DNA of 64,000 bases from Blastomussa wellsi (lineage: Eukaryota > Cnidaria > Anthozoa > Scleractinia > Plerogyridae). How positions within the stretch are numbered: position 1 is the first letter of the stretch; the number at the start of each line of letters is the position of its first letter. Where the stretch lies: assembly GCA_947652115.1 (NCBI GenBank), contig OX393561.1, positions 27,496,315-27,560,314 of the forward strand, read 5' to 3'. Positions 1-9,579 of the stretch are shown piece by piece. The notes beneath the pieces were generated by a model. That model did not search any database. It was not told the DNA's origin and saw only the letters and a list, made by a program, of their open reading frames with translations. The translations under genes were made by a program, and so were the position numbers.

Positions 1-1434
1 AAGAACAGTTGTGATATATTTGCAGTACGACAAGAAGAATATTTAATCAAGTGCATGGAAGAAATTGACATGGTCGAGTTCCTGCCAATCACAGCTGAAC
101 GTCTTGCTGATCTTCGGGAGAAAACTGAACAGGATGATTCTTTGCTGAAGCTGAAACATATCATTAAGGTTGGTTGGCCTGATAAGAAAGAAGAAGTACC
201 AGGTGAAATCAGGAACTACTTCCACTTTAAAGAAGAACTTACCATTCAAGATGGTATTCTTTTCAAAGGGAATCGAGTGATCGTCCCTGCAGCGCTTAGA
301 CCACTGATGGTAAAGAAAGTCCACTCAAGTCACATTGGCATAGAAGGTTGTTTGCGAAAAGCACGTGATGTGCTATTTTGGCCTGGTATGTCAGCTGAAA
401 TCAAGGACTCCATTGGCAAATGCGATACATGCAACAGCTACCAGAAGAACCAGCAGAAAGAGCCTCTTATACCTCATGATCCTCCCAAACGCCCTTGGTC
501 GCATGTAGCAGTAGACCTCTTCACTTTCAATAACAAAGAATGGCTCATCATCGTAGACTATTGGTCAGATTACTTTGAGCTGAATCCACTACCTGCCACC
601 AATGCGAGCACCGTCATCACCTCCCTCAAGAGTCAGTTTGCACGCCATGGCATACCAGACACGCTTTATAGTGACAATGGGTCGCAGTTTTCGTCAAGGG
701 AGTTCCAAGAATTTGCATCAGATTGGCAATTTGACCACCAAACATCATCGCCCCATTACCCCCAGTCAAATGGGAAGATTGAAAATGCAGTCAAGTCAGC
801 AAAGAAACTACTAACCAAGGCAAAGGCAAGCGGCCAAGACCCATATCTTGCCATTCTTGATTGGCGCAACACGCCATCAGCAAGCATTGGAACCTCGCCA
901 GTTCAAAGATTGTTTGGGAGACGAACAAAGACACTACTGCCGACGGCTGGAAAACTGCTCCAACCCAAAATCGTGGAAGGTACTGAGGAGAAATTAAAAG
1001 AAAGAAAGTCGTATCAAGAACACTATTACAACAAAGGGACAAAAGAATTAGGTAACCTGCAATCAGATGACACCGTTCGTATGAGGCCATTACCGACTGA
1101 CAGAGAAAAATTGTGGAAGAAAGCAACTGTAATAAAGCAAGTTGCACCTCGTTCTTATGAAGTAGATGTACAAGGCAAAGTGTATAGAAGAAACCGAAGG
1201 CACCTGGTGAAGACCAGTGAATCATCACCACGAAAGTTCGAACAGGCCATATCCTTACCCACTGAAGAGATGCAGCCATCAACCTCAGAGGAGGCTCACA
1301 GTAGCTCCGAACCGCTAGAGCAAGCCCAAGGCTCTTTCCCTGTGCCCTCTGAAAGCTTACAGGCAACACCTGTGACATGTACCAGGTCAGGAAGAACTAT
1401 TCGTATGCCGAAACGCTTTCAGGACTATGTTTAG
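1..1434 (+). CDS. Ty3/Gypsy pol fragment, integrase and C-terminal tail (5' end outside window)
   Basis: The frame is open from base 1, so this is the 3' part of a longer pol gene; a Met lies at 55. The protein shows an HHCC-type zinc-binding region (HSSHIG, then CDTC), followed by the integrase core. The three acidic positions are visible in AVDLF, YSDNGSQF and NGKIENAVK. A basic C-terminal part rich in RRNRRHL and a Ser/Pro-rich tail follow. Integrase inserts the reverse-transcribed element into host DNA. No stop or frameshift interrupts the 478 codons, unlike the related degenerate copy at 25.6-29.5 kb. A polypurine tract and LTR follow directly. I see no chromodomain. It could be a recent insertion, but the 5' half is not visible. 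Confidence 0.9.
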   Translation, partial: KNSCDIFAVRQEEYLIKCMEEIDMVEFLPITAERLADLREKTEQDDSLLKLKHIIKVGWPDKKEEVPGEIRNYFHFKEELTIQDGILFKGNRVIVPAALRPLMVKKVHSSHIGIEGCLRKARDVLFWPGMSAEIKDSIGKCDTCNSYQKNQQKEPLIPHDPPKRPWSHVAVDLFTFNNKEWLIIVDYWSDYFELNPLPATNASTVITSLKSQFARHGIPDTLYSDNGSQFSSREFQEFASDWQFDHQTSSPHYPQSNGKIENAVKSAKKLLTKAKASGQDPYLAILDWRNTPSASIGTSPVQRLFGRRTKTLLPTAGKLLQPKIVEGTEEKLKERKSYQEHYYNKGTKELGNLQSDDTVRMRPLPTDREKLWKKATVIKQVAPRSYEVDVQGKVYRRNRRHLVKTSESSPRKFEQAISLPTEEMQPSTSEEAHSSSEPLEQAQGSFPVPSESLQATPVTCTRSGRTIRMPKRFQDYV

Positions 1435-1483
1435 GTTTCATGACATATTAAGATGTTGCTTATTTTTTTGAAGAGAGGAAAGA

Positions 1484-1646
1484 TGTGACAATATGCGTGA
1501 CATTATGTTGCAATGCTGCTGAGTTAGAGTGCGGGCTCACAAGTAATGTAGTTTTCCTGAGTCGATGCGGTCCTCATGGCCGACATTAAAGTTGAGTTGA
1601 GTTTATGCTGTTCTTGTCGTTCCTTGAAGTCATAAGGATTGTCACA
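1484..1646 (+). repeat. 3' LTR of Gypsy element 1
   Basis: The block starts TGTGACA and ends TGTCACA, a short inverted repeat with TG/CA termini. It is preceded directly by a purine run (1470-1483, GAAGAGAGGAAAGA) that fits the polypurine tract priming plus-strand synthesis. It lies 50 bp after the pol stop. The 5' LTR is outside the window, so boundaries rest on the termini only. At 163 bp it is a short LTR, similar in size to the 207-bp LTR of the related element ending at 29461. Confidence 0.75.
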
Positions 1647-1649
1647 AAG

Positions 1650-1738
1650 GGTTCCCCATTTAAAGATTCCTGCTTTTAAAGATTTCCCATTTTAAAGATT
1701 CCAGCTTTTGAAAACTCCTCATTTTAAAGATTCCCACA
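1650..1738. repeat. 16-bp minisatellite, left remnant next to P1
   Basis: Five imperfect units of the TTTTAAAGATTCC type lie between the Gypsy LTR and the left P1 terminal repeat. The same unit in the same orientation forms the long array just right of P1 (14737-16181). Direct orientation on both sides suggests P1 inserted into a pre-existing array, rather than the array being part of the element's inverted ends. Confidence 0.7.
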
Positions 1739-2167
1739 CACATAAAATACTGGTTCTGGCGCAGTAAGTTTGCAAAATGTTGCCCTTATCGCTGGAAGCC
1801 GTTTTACACTAAACTTGGCTCCAAAATGTCGCGGAGTTTAGTGTAAAACGGCTTCCAGCGATAAGGGCAACATTTTGTGCAAACTTGCTGTGTCCAGAAC
1901 CAGTATTTTATATGTGTGTCTCCGCTCCAAAATGTCGCGGAGTTTAGTGTAAAATGGCTTCCAGCGATAAGGGCAACAATAGCAATAGCTGCGCCAGAAG
2001 AACCAGTGTGTGAAAAACCAAATAATACGCAAACACAGAAGTAAACAAAACAGCGTGACCCCAAGCCAAGCGAGCGAATGTGACACAGAAAATATTCCCC
2101 GTTGAAGAAATACATGCACTGGTATATACGAATTTGCGTCAGAATTATTTTCCAATTGAAGAAATAT
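1739..2167 (+). repeat. P1 left terminal inverted repeat with internal palindromes
   Basis: The outer end (CACATAAAATACTGGTTCTG) and the inner end (CCAATTGAAGAAATAT) both match the reverse complement of 14397-14732. Inside it, a block of about 37-40 bp starting GTTGCCCTTATCGCTGG occurs once forward (about 1779) and twice in reverse complement (about 1830-1875 and 1935-1978). These can form long hairpins. One hairpin arm plus about 90 bp is duplicated here relative to the right end, making this repeat 429 bp against 336 bp. Confidence 0.85.
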
Positions 2168-2203
2168 CTGCACAAGTATATATGCCAAGACAATGGACAT
2201 AAA

Positions 2204-2431
2204 ATGCGGGAGAGAAGGGCTCTGCTGGGCTGGAATGAGTTACATCAAGAGCTTTTAACAGCACCATTCTGCCAAAAACGAGAAAGTATTGTGAAGGCGC
2301 TATTCTGTTTGGAGTGCGGGCGAGACGGACTCTGTGCACCGTGCTACCAAACCGGTTTTAAACCCTATGTTTGCCCGGATATTAATGAATACAACGCTTT
2401 CAGACCCTTCGTCAAGGTGAGTGACGATTGA
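2204..2431 (+). CDS. Small Cys-rich, probably zinc-binding protein next to the left TIR
   Basis: This 75-residue ORF starts at the first ATG after the inverted repeat. It has an amphipathic N-terminal half (GWNELHQELL) followed by two CxxC pairs (FCLEC and CAPC) seven residues apart, which suggests a zinc-binding knuckle. I do not recognise a family. The notable point is position: in the tandem units at 41-50 kb, a small plus-strand gene with a helical part and two CxxC pairs also begins just inside sequence homologous to this inverted repeat. It is a candidate for a conserved terminus-proximal accessory protein. Function unknown. Confidence 0.45.
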   Translation: MRERRALLGWNELHQELLTAPFCQKRESIVKALFCLECGRDGLCAPCYQTGFKPYVCPDINEYNAFRPFVKVSDD

Positions 2432-2439
2432 GAGCACTA

Positions 2440-3700
2440 TTTGGTCTGTTGTGCCGCACTCGCAGGCGACCAATGCCGCGGCGGACACTGGCCTAGCTAT
2501 CCAGAGTTTGATAATGTCCTTTGTTCAAGTGGTTGAAGCGTGTAATCTTTGCTGGCAACCAAGCGTTGCATACATGTTATTAAAGCAACAAATAATTTTC
2601 TCACATCACACAAACACTTCATCCACAAAAACCACGAGTGAAAAAAAAGATGAATGCATCACGTAAGGCGTTTTGTGATGTTGTGCGGTTTCTGTCACGT
2701 GTGGCATTGTGTGACAGGGCGCAAAAAGGGACAGGGGGGTGCTCGGTTGGCTGTCCGTTGCCTGGTCCCGGCCAGGACTTTCCGCCGCTGACAAGGTGGC
2801 TGTCAGATCCCATTTTAACTCTGGAAGTACTTTCCCCTATACCTGGTAATTCACCATCTGCACAAGCCTTTAGCAGGATTCAGAAAGTGGCCAACTTTCA
2901 CCTCCCAGAGCTTCACCAGAATATGTGAACTAATAAGTTAATTACAAGTTCGCTTATATATTGCTATCAGACAGACATTTCCTTCTATTGTGGTGTTCTT
3001 TCTTCGTCCCTTGCCAAAAAATCCCCAATATTTGGGTACATACGCATGCGCTTTGGGGCACGGATGATGTAAGAATAAATTTAAGAGTGGCAAATCTTTG
3101 ATAACTCACATATAAACAGCTTCTGAAGTCCAAAATGCTTCTGCTTTTCCACACGATTTTCTGTATTTACAAGGAACTTTCAACACCCATTTGGCAGAAC
3201 GAGGTCAGACGGATAACACAACAAATTGTAGAGGCAATGTGCGAGGAGGAAAAAATGAAAACAGGCTCTGATCGAGTCTATTTTCAGGAAAGATCAAATC
3301 GACAGTTCGATAAGTCGCTTTGATCAAATCGTGTTGTTGCACAGCATTCTTCTCTTTGCAACGATTCCCCAACTTCTGTGGTGGAAAAAGAACTTACAGC
3401 ACGCAAAGTGCGCGTACGTTTTTGCACAATTCAGCTCTGGTTAGATTTTTCTCGCCAAAAGACGTAATCGTGAGAGGTCAGCCATTTTGTTTTTCTGTAA
3501 CTCCGAGGCTTGGTGACCAGGTGGAGGGCCGGGTTGCTACTCCGAGGGCCTGGGGTCAATAACAAAGACTTCCGACTTTTCTTCTGAGAAATGTGAATTT
3601 CCGCGTGAATTTCATCCCATAATCTTTAAGGTAAGATACTCTTTGCTTTTCGATGAACTCGTTTTGCATGAGCCCGCATCATCTATTTTTGTGTTTTTTT
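2440..3700. other. P1 interior without recognisable gene
   Basis: Only short ORFs below about 100 codons occur on either strand and none resembles a known Polinton protein. The protease gene expected in an autonomous Polinton was not found anywhere in P1, so this could be its eroded remains, but nothing visible supports that directly. Confidence 0.4.
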
Positions 3701-3710
3701 CTCACGAAGT

Positions 3711-4338
3711 TTAGTTCAAATTTGTGCTGGATGCCGCCAGTTTTTTTCGACTCTTGTTTTTTTCAGACTCTTGCCGAATCTGGTTTTTTACCTTTTCAAG
3801 GTCCGGCTGGCATAAATCGGTCTGTTTTTTCACGACGTTTAAGTGCAAAGTCTCTTTGATTTCGCGATATTTCTGCATTTCACGCGTAATTTGTTTGAAT
3901 TCGGAAACATTGTTATCGCCAAGAGCTTAAGAGACAGAGCAATTAATGAAGTCGTGCTTGGCAAGTGCCAGAGCAAGAATTTTCGTGTGTTTGTTAACTT
4001 TCCTTTCAAGCTTCTTGTTAATAACAGACAGGCCTGTGGAAGCAAAACCTGAAAGGGCTGCAATTCCTGCAATAGGCGCACTGACCACAATTCCGACACC
4101 AGTGAGTGAAGACAGGGCGGCAGACACAGCGTCAAGAGAGACCATGGAATAGTGAATAACTTTTCCGAGCTTTTTTATATTTTTTCAACACAAGCCTGTA
4201 ATGTTCTGCCTCATCGGCTATTTCTTTTTCAATTTTGCTGATCTCAGTTAGCCGGAAATTTTCTGGGGTTCTTGAGAGGGGTAGCTCTGGATAAATATTA
4301 TCAGGCGGTGCACTGGGCAACACATTTGCTGAAGACAT
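3711..4338 (-). pseudogene. Polinton accessory membrane protein, broken
   Basis: The protein begins MSSANVLPSAPPDNIYP, a Pro-rich start. An acidic/basic helical stretch (EISKIEKEIADEAEHYR) follows, then a Gly/Ala/Ile-rich hydrophobic segment of about 40 residues that looks like a membrane hairpin, then a charged coiled-coil-like C-terminus ending SSTNLN. Architecture and wording match a protein I associate with cnidarian Polintons, but I cannot name its function. One frameshift near 4140 separates the first and middle parts. One in-frame TAA near 3929 interrupts the C-terminal part, consistent with a single Lys-codon change. It lies head-on to the plus-strand capsid genes and 16 bp downstream of the minor capsid gene. 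Confidence 0.6.
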
Positions 4339-4354
4339 GGCATATTATAACATT

Positions 4355-5019
4355 TCAATTTATCTCCAAAATAAAATGAATTGGGAACCCGTGAAAGTCA
4401 AACAGTTTGCCATTTTCATTTTTTACCGAGATGTTTAAACTTGACACTTCTTTGCCTGTATTTGTGACCCAAAGAACATGTTGCCCCCCGCTCTGATATA
4501 AAACTTTTTCATAAGGCTTTCCTTTAATGTCAAAGCTCGCACGAACACTTCAGTGCTCGCTGTTGAAAAGGTTCTGCTCCCTGTCCACTAAATCACAGTG
4601 GATAAAATAAAAGCTCTCTGTTTTTACACCATCGAGAACAATTTGCGAGTAAACAATATTATTGCTGTTTTTATCAAGAAAAAATTTCAACCAAATTCTG
4701 TGCCAATTTTGTCTTTGTTTGGGGCAATGATTACTGTTCTCCTGAATGTACCCCTTGTTGCAGAAAATATTTTTTCACCGAAACCTTCGTTGAAAAAGTT
4801 TTGGATACTTTCGAGATCATAGTTGCCAGGTAGCAAAAGAGTTTCGTCTTGTTTATTCTGCCCTTTCCTTTCATAAAACACTTTCCCCGTTTCTCTTAAG
4901 TTGTTCCACGAGTTATAAAGCGAATAACTTAACAGCCGGATATAACTCGGTTTCAGAATTGGCTTGTCAAAGTAAACAGTGTGACCGTTTTCTGTTGTTA
5001 CAATAGTAAGCACAACCAT
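4355..5019 (-). pseudogene. Minor capsid (penton-type) protein, Polinton
   Basis: The start chosen is the Met before VVLTIVTTENGHTVYF; a longer start at 5037 adds six residues. The N-terminal part (FDKPILKPSYIRLLSYSLYN, then LLPGNYDLESIQNFF) and the C-terminal part (IHCDLVDREQN, ASFDIKGKPYEKVLY, KLFDFHGFPI) follow the pattern of the Polinton minor capsid protein. That family is predicted to have a single jelly-roll fold and to form pentameric vertices. An in-frame stop follows GTEFG near 4687, and a second disturbance lies near 4555, so this copy could not make a full protein. Its divergent neighbour on the plus strand is the major capsid gene, a usual pairing in Polintons. Confidence 0.75.
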
Positions 5020-5074
5020 TTTATTTTTGTTGCACATAAATTTCTAATTAAAAAATAATGGGGAGTAATAAAAG

Positions 5075-6195
5075 ATGAACATTTTCAAAACGAAAAAAGG
5101 GCGCAGTCTGCCAACCTCACAAAATGGATTCAAAACCCGAGGCGATCGCGAAGGCTGCTGCAAGGTTAGGGCCAACAAAAGCAAATTTGTAGCACAGACA
5201 ACTTTTGCGTTGGACCAAGCAGCAACAGCTGAAATATTTTACAAAGAGGGTGAAGGCAGTCTGCAAAGCGTCTTCGGTTCAGACTGCAAATATTGGGGTA
5301 CAGAAATGAAAAGCGCACTGGGTTTGGATGACATTGGTGGCTTCCCTTACCAGTTATCGCCCAGTGCAGTAAAAAGTTTGCTGCTGGTTCCAGCAGTTGA
5401 ATTTCAAGATGCTGCACCAAGTTTGAAGAAAATATTCAACAACTCAATCAATATTTATGTAATGCCTGACAAGCATTTTACAACAAAGTTCAGCGAGATA
5501 TTTCAAAAGCAACAGATGAAGTTCGAAACGCAAAAAAATGGCTTGCGGGGCCTGATCTATCTTTCTGGGAAGAGCAGCTGAACTTTGCAGTTTGGTGCGC
5601 GACGACAGGTTGCGGAATCTCTCGTGAAGTATTTGACAACTATCATACAACGCTGAATCTGCCGCCGCAGGTGTGGGCTTTTACATCTTCCACATGTACT
5701 TCACGGTTCGGCGCATCTTGTACCAGCTCGGAGGCAACCGAAGATTGAGCACATTGCCGGGTGACCCTACATTCACTCAGATCAACAACCATTACGACGT
5801 GGCTTCTTGTGCGCAGAGTTCGGTGTTGACCCGTCAACTGATTTCCGCTTCACGTACGGGGCAAACCACGGGCTGGGAAGTGCCCTATCCATCGGCAAAA
5901 GCAAAATTCGACGAGGCGTCAGAAAAAGGAAATTTCAGTATGCTTCATAAGAAATGACGCCACAGAAGAGCAATTCAATTGGTTCGCGCCCAAAACCTCG
6001 GAAGGTTTGACCCAGCCAGGGCTTTCACGTATCAATCAGTCAATTGAAGCCTTTGTGTATTGCATCTTGGGCGCGCAAGTAAATGTGAGAAGCAGCATTC
6101 TTGGTGCTGGAGGCAGAGCAAAAGAAGTCCAGAGCGAGTTCCTTGTCTTGGTGGGATATGCAATAAGGCAGCCTGACCTGGCAAAAAGCGTGCAG
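5075..6195 (+). pseudogene. Major capsid protein, N-terminal part (copy 1)
   Basis: The start MNIFKTKKGRSLP, the segment NFAVWCATTGCGIS and the later IEAFVYCILGAQ are recognisable features of the Polinton double jelly-roll major capsid protein. In virions of this kind that protein forms the hexameric shell. At least two frameshifts (near 5550 and 5660) and further breaks between 5790 and 6010 disrupt it. At about 6195 the reading abruptly changes into an inverted fragment of another gene. The capsid gene resumes at about 6604 with a repeat of roughly 125 bp already seen at 5599-5727. The gene is therefore both duplicated internally and interrupted. Confidence 0.8.
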
Positions 6196-6603
6196 CATTA
6201 TCAGCTGGCGGTTTTTTCATATCTGTTTTTGATAACTTTTGGTTTAATGTTTTACCGTCCGTTTTAAAGAGAGGGGTCTCACCACCTCTTGGGCCAATAA
6301 CAAAAACTTTACCAGGGTATTTTGAGACCTCAAGTGTTAAAAAGTTACCATCCTTCCCATATTCAGGGTGCTTTTGCATCAAGGTTTGGTTTGCAAGATC
6401 TATTTTTAAAGAATCTGAGTTGAAAACCCGCATTCCTGGAGGACCTCTTTCAATGAAAGAGGTTTCCGCAGTGCCACCACGTTCAGGTGGCCTATTCATC
6501 GTTGTTGTTCTCATTGGAAATTGTTGGCCATTAAGTCCGGGTGTTGATGCCCCACCAGGCTGACCAAACGGCAATGTATCATCAGCATCTTTGTTGGCAC
6601 GAT
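6196..6603 (-). pseudogene. Inverted gene fragment inserted into the capsid gene
   Basis: The minus frame stays open for about 135 codons. It is rich in Pro, Gly and polar residues (DADDTLPFGQPGGASTPG, ERGPPGMRVFNSDSLK, VFVIGPRGGETPLFKTDGK). At both ends the same ORF runs into antisense capsid sequence, so its true start and end are lost. I do not recognise the family. It is not the reverse complement of any other P1 gene I can see, so it may come from a gene missing from this copy or from another Polinton. The 408-bp block is flanked by duplicated capsid sequence, which suggests template switching or a failed repair event. Confidence 0.5.
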
Positions 6604-7350
6604 CGTGTGCGATGACAGGTTGCGGAATCTCACGTAAAGTATTTGACAAAGATCACACAACGCTGAATCTCCCGCCGAAGGTGCGGGCTTTTTACATCTT
6701 CCACATGTACTTCACGGTTTGGCGCATCCTGTCTGACTAACATCCAGCTTGAGTACGAAATGATTAGAAGCAAGACTCTGGTGGACAACGCACACAGTGT
6801 TTATTCTGCCGGCAAGGAATTCATGTACGATCACGTGATGCATGCTGAGGTGGTCACCTTCAAAGCCAAGGACACAAGGATTAACCTCAGAGTCAACCAA
6901 CAGAGAAGGTCCCTGAAAGGAATCCTTCTCCTGTTCATCGAGCCTTACGCTGCAGGAGACAGAGATTCAGAAAAGTACTTCAACCCTGGCCTGACGAAAG
7001 TCAGTGTCACGGTGAACGGCTTGCCTAACATGCTGTACAACAATGGCATCGTAGGCAGGGACATGTGGGAGACGGCCCGGCTCTTCTTTCCACAGACAAA
7101 AAGGCCACACATGAATCTGACAAAGTTCTACAGTGATGACAAGTTCGGGCTTTTGATCGACATGTGCTCCATGATAGATCAGTCGATGCATGGCAGTGGC
7201 ACGCGCCTTGTGAACACAAAAGATGGAGTACAGCTGGAGCTCGAGCGGAACGCCAGTAGTGGCTCTGGCAATGTGAACTGCCACGTCTTTGTTATCAGTG
7301 ACTCGCAGATGAACATATTGGGGCAGCAATTAGAATCTGTGCAATCCTGA
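6604..7350 (+). pseudogene. Major capsid protein, repeated segment and C-terminal part
   Basis: The block begins with a second copy of the NFAVWCATTGCGIS region, diverged by several substitutions from 5599-5727. It continues after disruption into a clean 196-codon C-terminal ORF (6760-7350). The C-terminal jelly roll is recognisable from RRSLKGILLLFIEPYA, KYFNPGLTKVSVTVNGLPN and MLYNNGI. A stop near 6735 separates the two parts. The segment coding for the middle of the protein is absent, so even joined to copy 1 the gene would be incomplete. The ATPase gene starts 7 bp after the stop. Confidence 0.8.
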
Positions 7351-7357
7351 TATAGAA

Positions 7358-7895
7358 ATGGACCCAAACAACATCCCGTTCAATGCTCTCGTTATTGGCC
7401 CGACGAATTCGGGCAAATCAAGGTTTGTGGTTGATCAGCTCTGTGGCCCTTTCTGCGGCAAGTTCGACTTCATCGTGCTCATCTGCCCGACATTCGCGTA
7501 TAACAAGACTTTTCATCGCTTCGCTGAGGCGGACCCTTTTATGTTATCATTTGCGAACAGAATGCGGTTGAACCCTGGTTGAAGCTTGTTTGCTGGTTTT
7601 TGGAGGGCACCAACGTGCTCATAATCCTCGATGACTGCGCAGCCTCGAAAGATGTGAAAAAGCGCACAGGCCAGCTGGTCAATCTCGCATTCAGCGCTCG
7701 CCACACAGGACTAAGCGTGTGGGTGCTCACCCAAAAGATGACCAGCATCACGGCCTCTTTCCGCGAAAACGTAGCTGCAATTGTGCTTTTTTACACTCCC
7801 TAATGGAAGACTTTGAAAGCGGTTTTTGAAGGTTACGCGGCGAACTTTCTCAAGATGAGTACAAAGAATATATTTCAATGTTAAAAAATAAATAA
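7358..7895 (+). pseudogene. FtsK/HerA-type genome packaging ATPase, frameshifted
   Basis: The first frame contains a Walker A motif GPTNSGKS near residue 14. The second frame contains a Walker B strand with acidic pair (LIILDDCA) and the downstream segments LSVWVLTQKMTSI and SFRENVAAIVLFY. Polinton and adintovirus ATPases of this family drive DNA into capsids. A frameshift near 7545 separates Walker A from Walker B. A TAA at 7801 and a further frameshift near 7840 break the end; the natural stop is at 7893-7895. The length of about 179 codons is short for the family, so sequence has also been lost between the two halves. Confidence 0.82.
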
Positions 7896-7905
7896 CATAT
7901 ACAAA

Positions 7906-8494
7906 ATGGCGACCCCATCAACGAGCGAAAACTGGGTAGAAACCGAAGACTCTATAATGCCCGACGTTTTGAGCTTGCTTGAAGCTGAGCCAACGAGCGC
8001 GCCCGACAATGTCTTAGCAGTTGCTTCGACGCAGCCTGATATTCCTGCTCTTCGTGAGCAGCTGGCAACACATGTTTCATCAGGCAAGACCAAAGAGACA
8101 ATAGGTGTGCTGTTGACTCAGGAACAGGTTAAGCGATTAAGCGACAAGGATGTTGAAAAATACTTCAAAAGGTATGAGGCCTATGTGAGCTCAAAAACAA
8201 ACGATACTCTGGTAGATAGCTTTCTCACCTTTGCATCCAATAGTTGGTAATTTTTTACCAATCAAAGACGTTGAAGCTTTGCAAAAGGAGCTTAAAAATG
8301 ACTACATAATAACCAAAGAGCTGTCCAACCTTGCTGGTAACCTTTCTTTGAAGTGTGGCAGGCTACTTGCTGTTGCCAACGCGGCGCTGGTTACCGCAAA
8401 ACATATCGATTTCGAAAGTACAAAGAAAATTCCAAACGAACTCACCAATGATTCCTCACCAATTCCTGAGGATTACGCAGCAACTGCTGAATAA
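7906..8494 (+). pseudogene. Conserved Polinton accessory protein of unknown function, one frameshift
   Basis: The ORF starts MATPSTSENWVETED 10 bp after the ATPase. It reads for 114 codons, stops, and continues in another frame from about 8240. The N-terminal third is acidic and disordered-looking. The middle contains TQEQVKRLSDKDVEKYFKRY, a likely helical domain. The continuation (KDVEALQKELKNDYIITKEL) is again helical and ends in Ala-rich sequence. A single-base change at 8236-8245 would account for the break. No catalytic motif or membrane segment is visible. Position between the ATPase and the small membrane proteins suggests a virion or packaging accessory, but that is only context. Confidence 0.55.
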
Positions 8495-8570
8495 CTACTC
8501 AGAAATGGTCAGCAATTCCTCACAAAAAAATTATTTTCTAAATTAAATATATGTTTGTTTTCATGTAACT

Positions 8571-9058
8571 ATGACTGAAGAACAGCAACAGCAACCGTCC
8601 GCTCAAGTAATTTCGGAACAACAGGTAAGCCAAGTAACTTCATCAACTCCGGCAACAAGGCCTGCCAAAAATCCAAAGCGGGTAGCTGCTGGCAAACTCA
8701 CGGCTGAGAAAACAAGACAGGCTCGTGAAGCACAGAAAAAAGCCGTAGCCGAGGCTGCTATATAATCGAGAGAATAAAAAAATCTGCGCCTGCTCCTGAG
8801 CCGGTTCCAGAGGCCGCACCAGAGCCCGCTGCAGCTGATTCCAAAGTTTCAAATGGTCTCAGCACAACCCAGTGGATCTCTATCACTGGAATTGGCGCTA
8901 CGCTTGTTACGACTTATGTCAAGCGTGAAGACATAAAAGCCTTTTTTAGAAAGGAACAGGCTACTGCACCGGAACCTGCACCACAGGTGAGAATACAAGA
9001 ATCTCCGCAGCCATCAAGAATACCGCAACCCAAAAAAGGCATTCACCCGATGGATTAG
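8571..9058 (+). pseudogene. Pro/Ala-rich single-pass membrane protein ending KKGIHPMD
   Basis: The first frame (8571-8765) gives a Gln/Ala/Lys-rich start. After a frameshift around 8762 a second frame continues with a Pro-Glu-Ala spacer and one hydrophobic segment (WISITGIGATLVTTYV). A charged Pro-rich tail follows, ending QPKKGIHPMD at the stop 9056-9058. The tail is nearly identical to the tail of the minus-strand proteins at 44423-45085 and 49106-49768 (KKGIRPMD), which also have one hydrophobic segment just before it. That shared tail marks an orthologous or recombined accessory protein of Polinton-like elements. Function unknown; a virion membrane or scaffold role is conceivable but not supported. 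Confidence 0.6.
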
Positions 9059-9089
9059 CCAGAGGTGGCAAAATTCATTTAAATATTTT

Positions 9090-9281
9090 TTGATGTTGTT
9101 GTATAACAAAATGTGGAAAGTACCAGACTTCCAACAGTTAGCTATAAGCATCGCAGCCGTTTCAGGCATTGGCTTAGTTTGGGGAACATTCACGCACAAT
9201 TGCCTTAAGACTATCTTTTGGATAGCTAAAAATCCTGATCATTTCAAAGAAGTATTTGAGGAAGAAGAAGGCAAGGAATAA
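9090..9281 (+). CDS. Small single-pass membrane protein
   Basis: This 63-codon ORF may begin instead at the Met at 9111 (MWKVPDFQQL). It has one hydrophobic segment (LAISIAAVSGIGLVWGTF) and an acidic C-terminus (EVFEEEEGKE). It is one of three consecutive small membrane-type genes ahead of the integrase, spaced by 30-40 bp. No family recognised. The frame is intact, in contrast to the larger P1 genes, but short frames survive decay more easily. Confidence 0.5.
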   Translation: MMLLYNKMWKVPDFQQLAISIAAVSGIGLVWGTFTHNCLKTIFWIAKNPDHFKEVFEEEEGKE

Positions 9282-9318
9282 TTTCAATTAAATATTTTTT
9301 CTCTTCTCTATAACCAAC

Positions 9319-9540
9319 ATGTCCGACAACAAGCTCGTGAAAACAGTCATGGATGCTGCCACCCTTACCAGCCTCGCTGCTGGCATAGGCTGGGTTGCCA
9401 AAAAAACGTTCAAGAAAAGTTTTACAGGTGATCCTTCTAATTCTATCGAAAACTACGCAATGTTCACAGCTGTAATGGCGGGGAGCGTTGCGCTCAAACA
9501 GTATCTTGAGGACCAGAAAATCCTTCCCACCAACGCCTAA
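9319..9540 (+). CDS. Small membrane-associated protein, Polinton accessory
   Basis: The 73-residue frame (MSDNKLVKTVMDAATL...) has a short hydrophobic helix around LTSLAAGIGWVAKKTF and a second around FTAVMAGSVALKQYL, with Lys-rich flanks. It is preceded by AT-rich DNA and followed after 39 bp by another membrane-type gene. I recognise the style from cnidarian Polintons but cannot assign a function. Intact. Confidence 0.5.
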   Translation: MSDNKLVKTVMDAATLTSLAAGIGWVAKKTFKKSFTGDPSNSIENYAMFTAVMAGSVALKQYLEDQKILPTNA

Positions 9541-9579
9541 AATTCTGCATTTGAAAATACCTCTGATAATATATGAAGA

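Noticed and set aside
791..1378. 195-codon minus-strand ORF
   Set aside because: It is fully antisense to the Gypsy integrase and has shadow-like composition.
2440..3700. Adenain-type protease gene of P1
   Set aside because: Expected by family knowledge, but no His...Asp/Glu...Cys pattern was visible in any frame.
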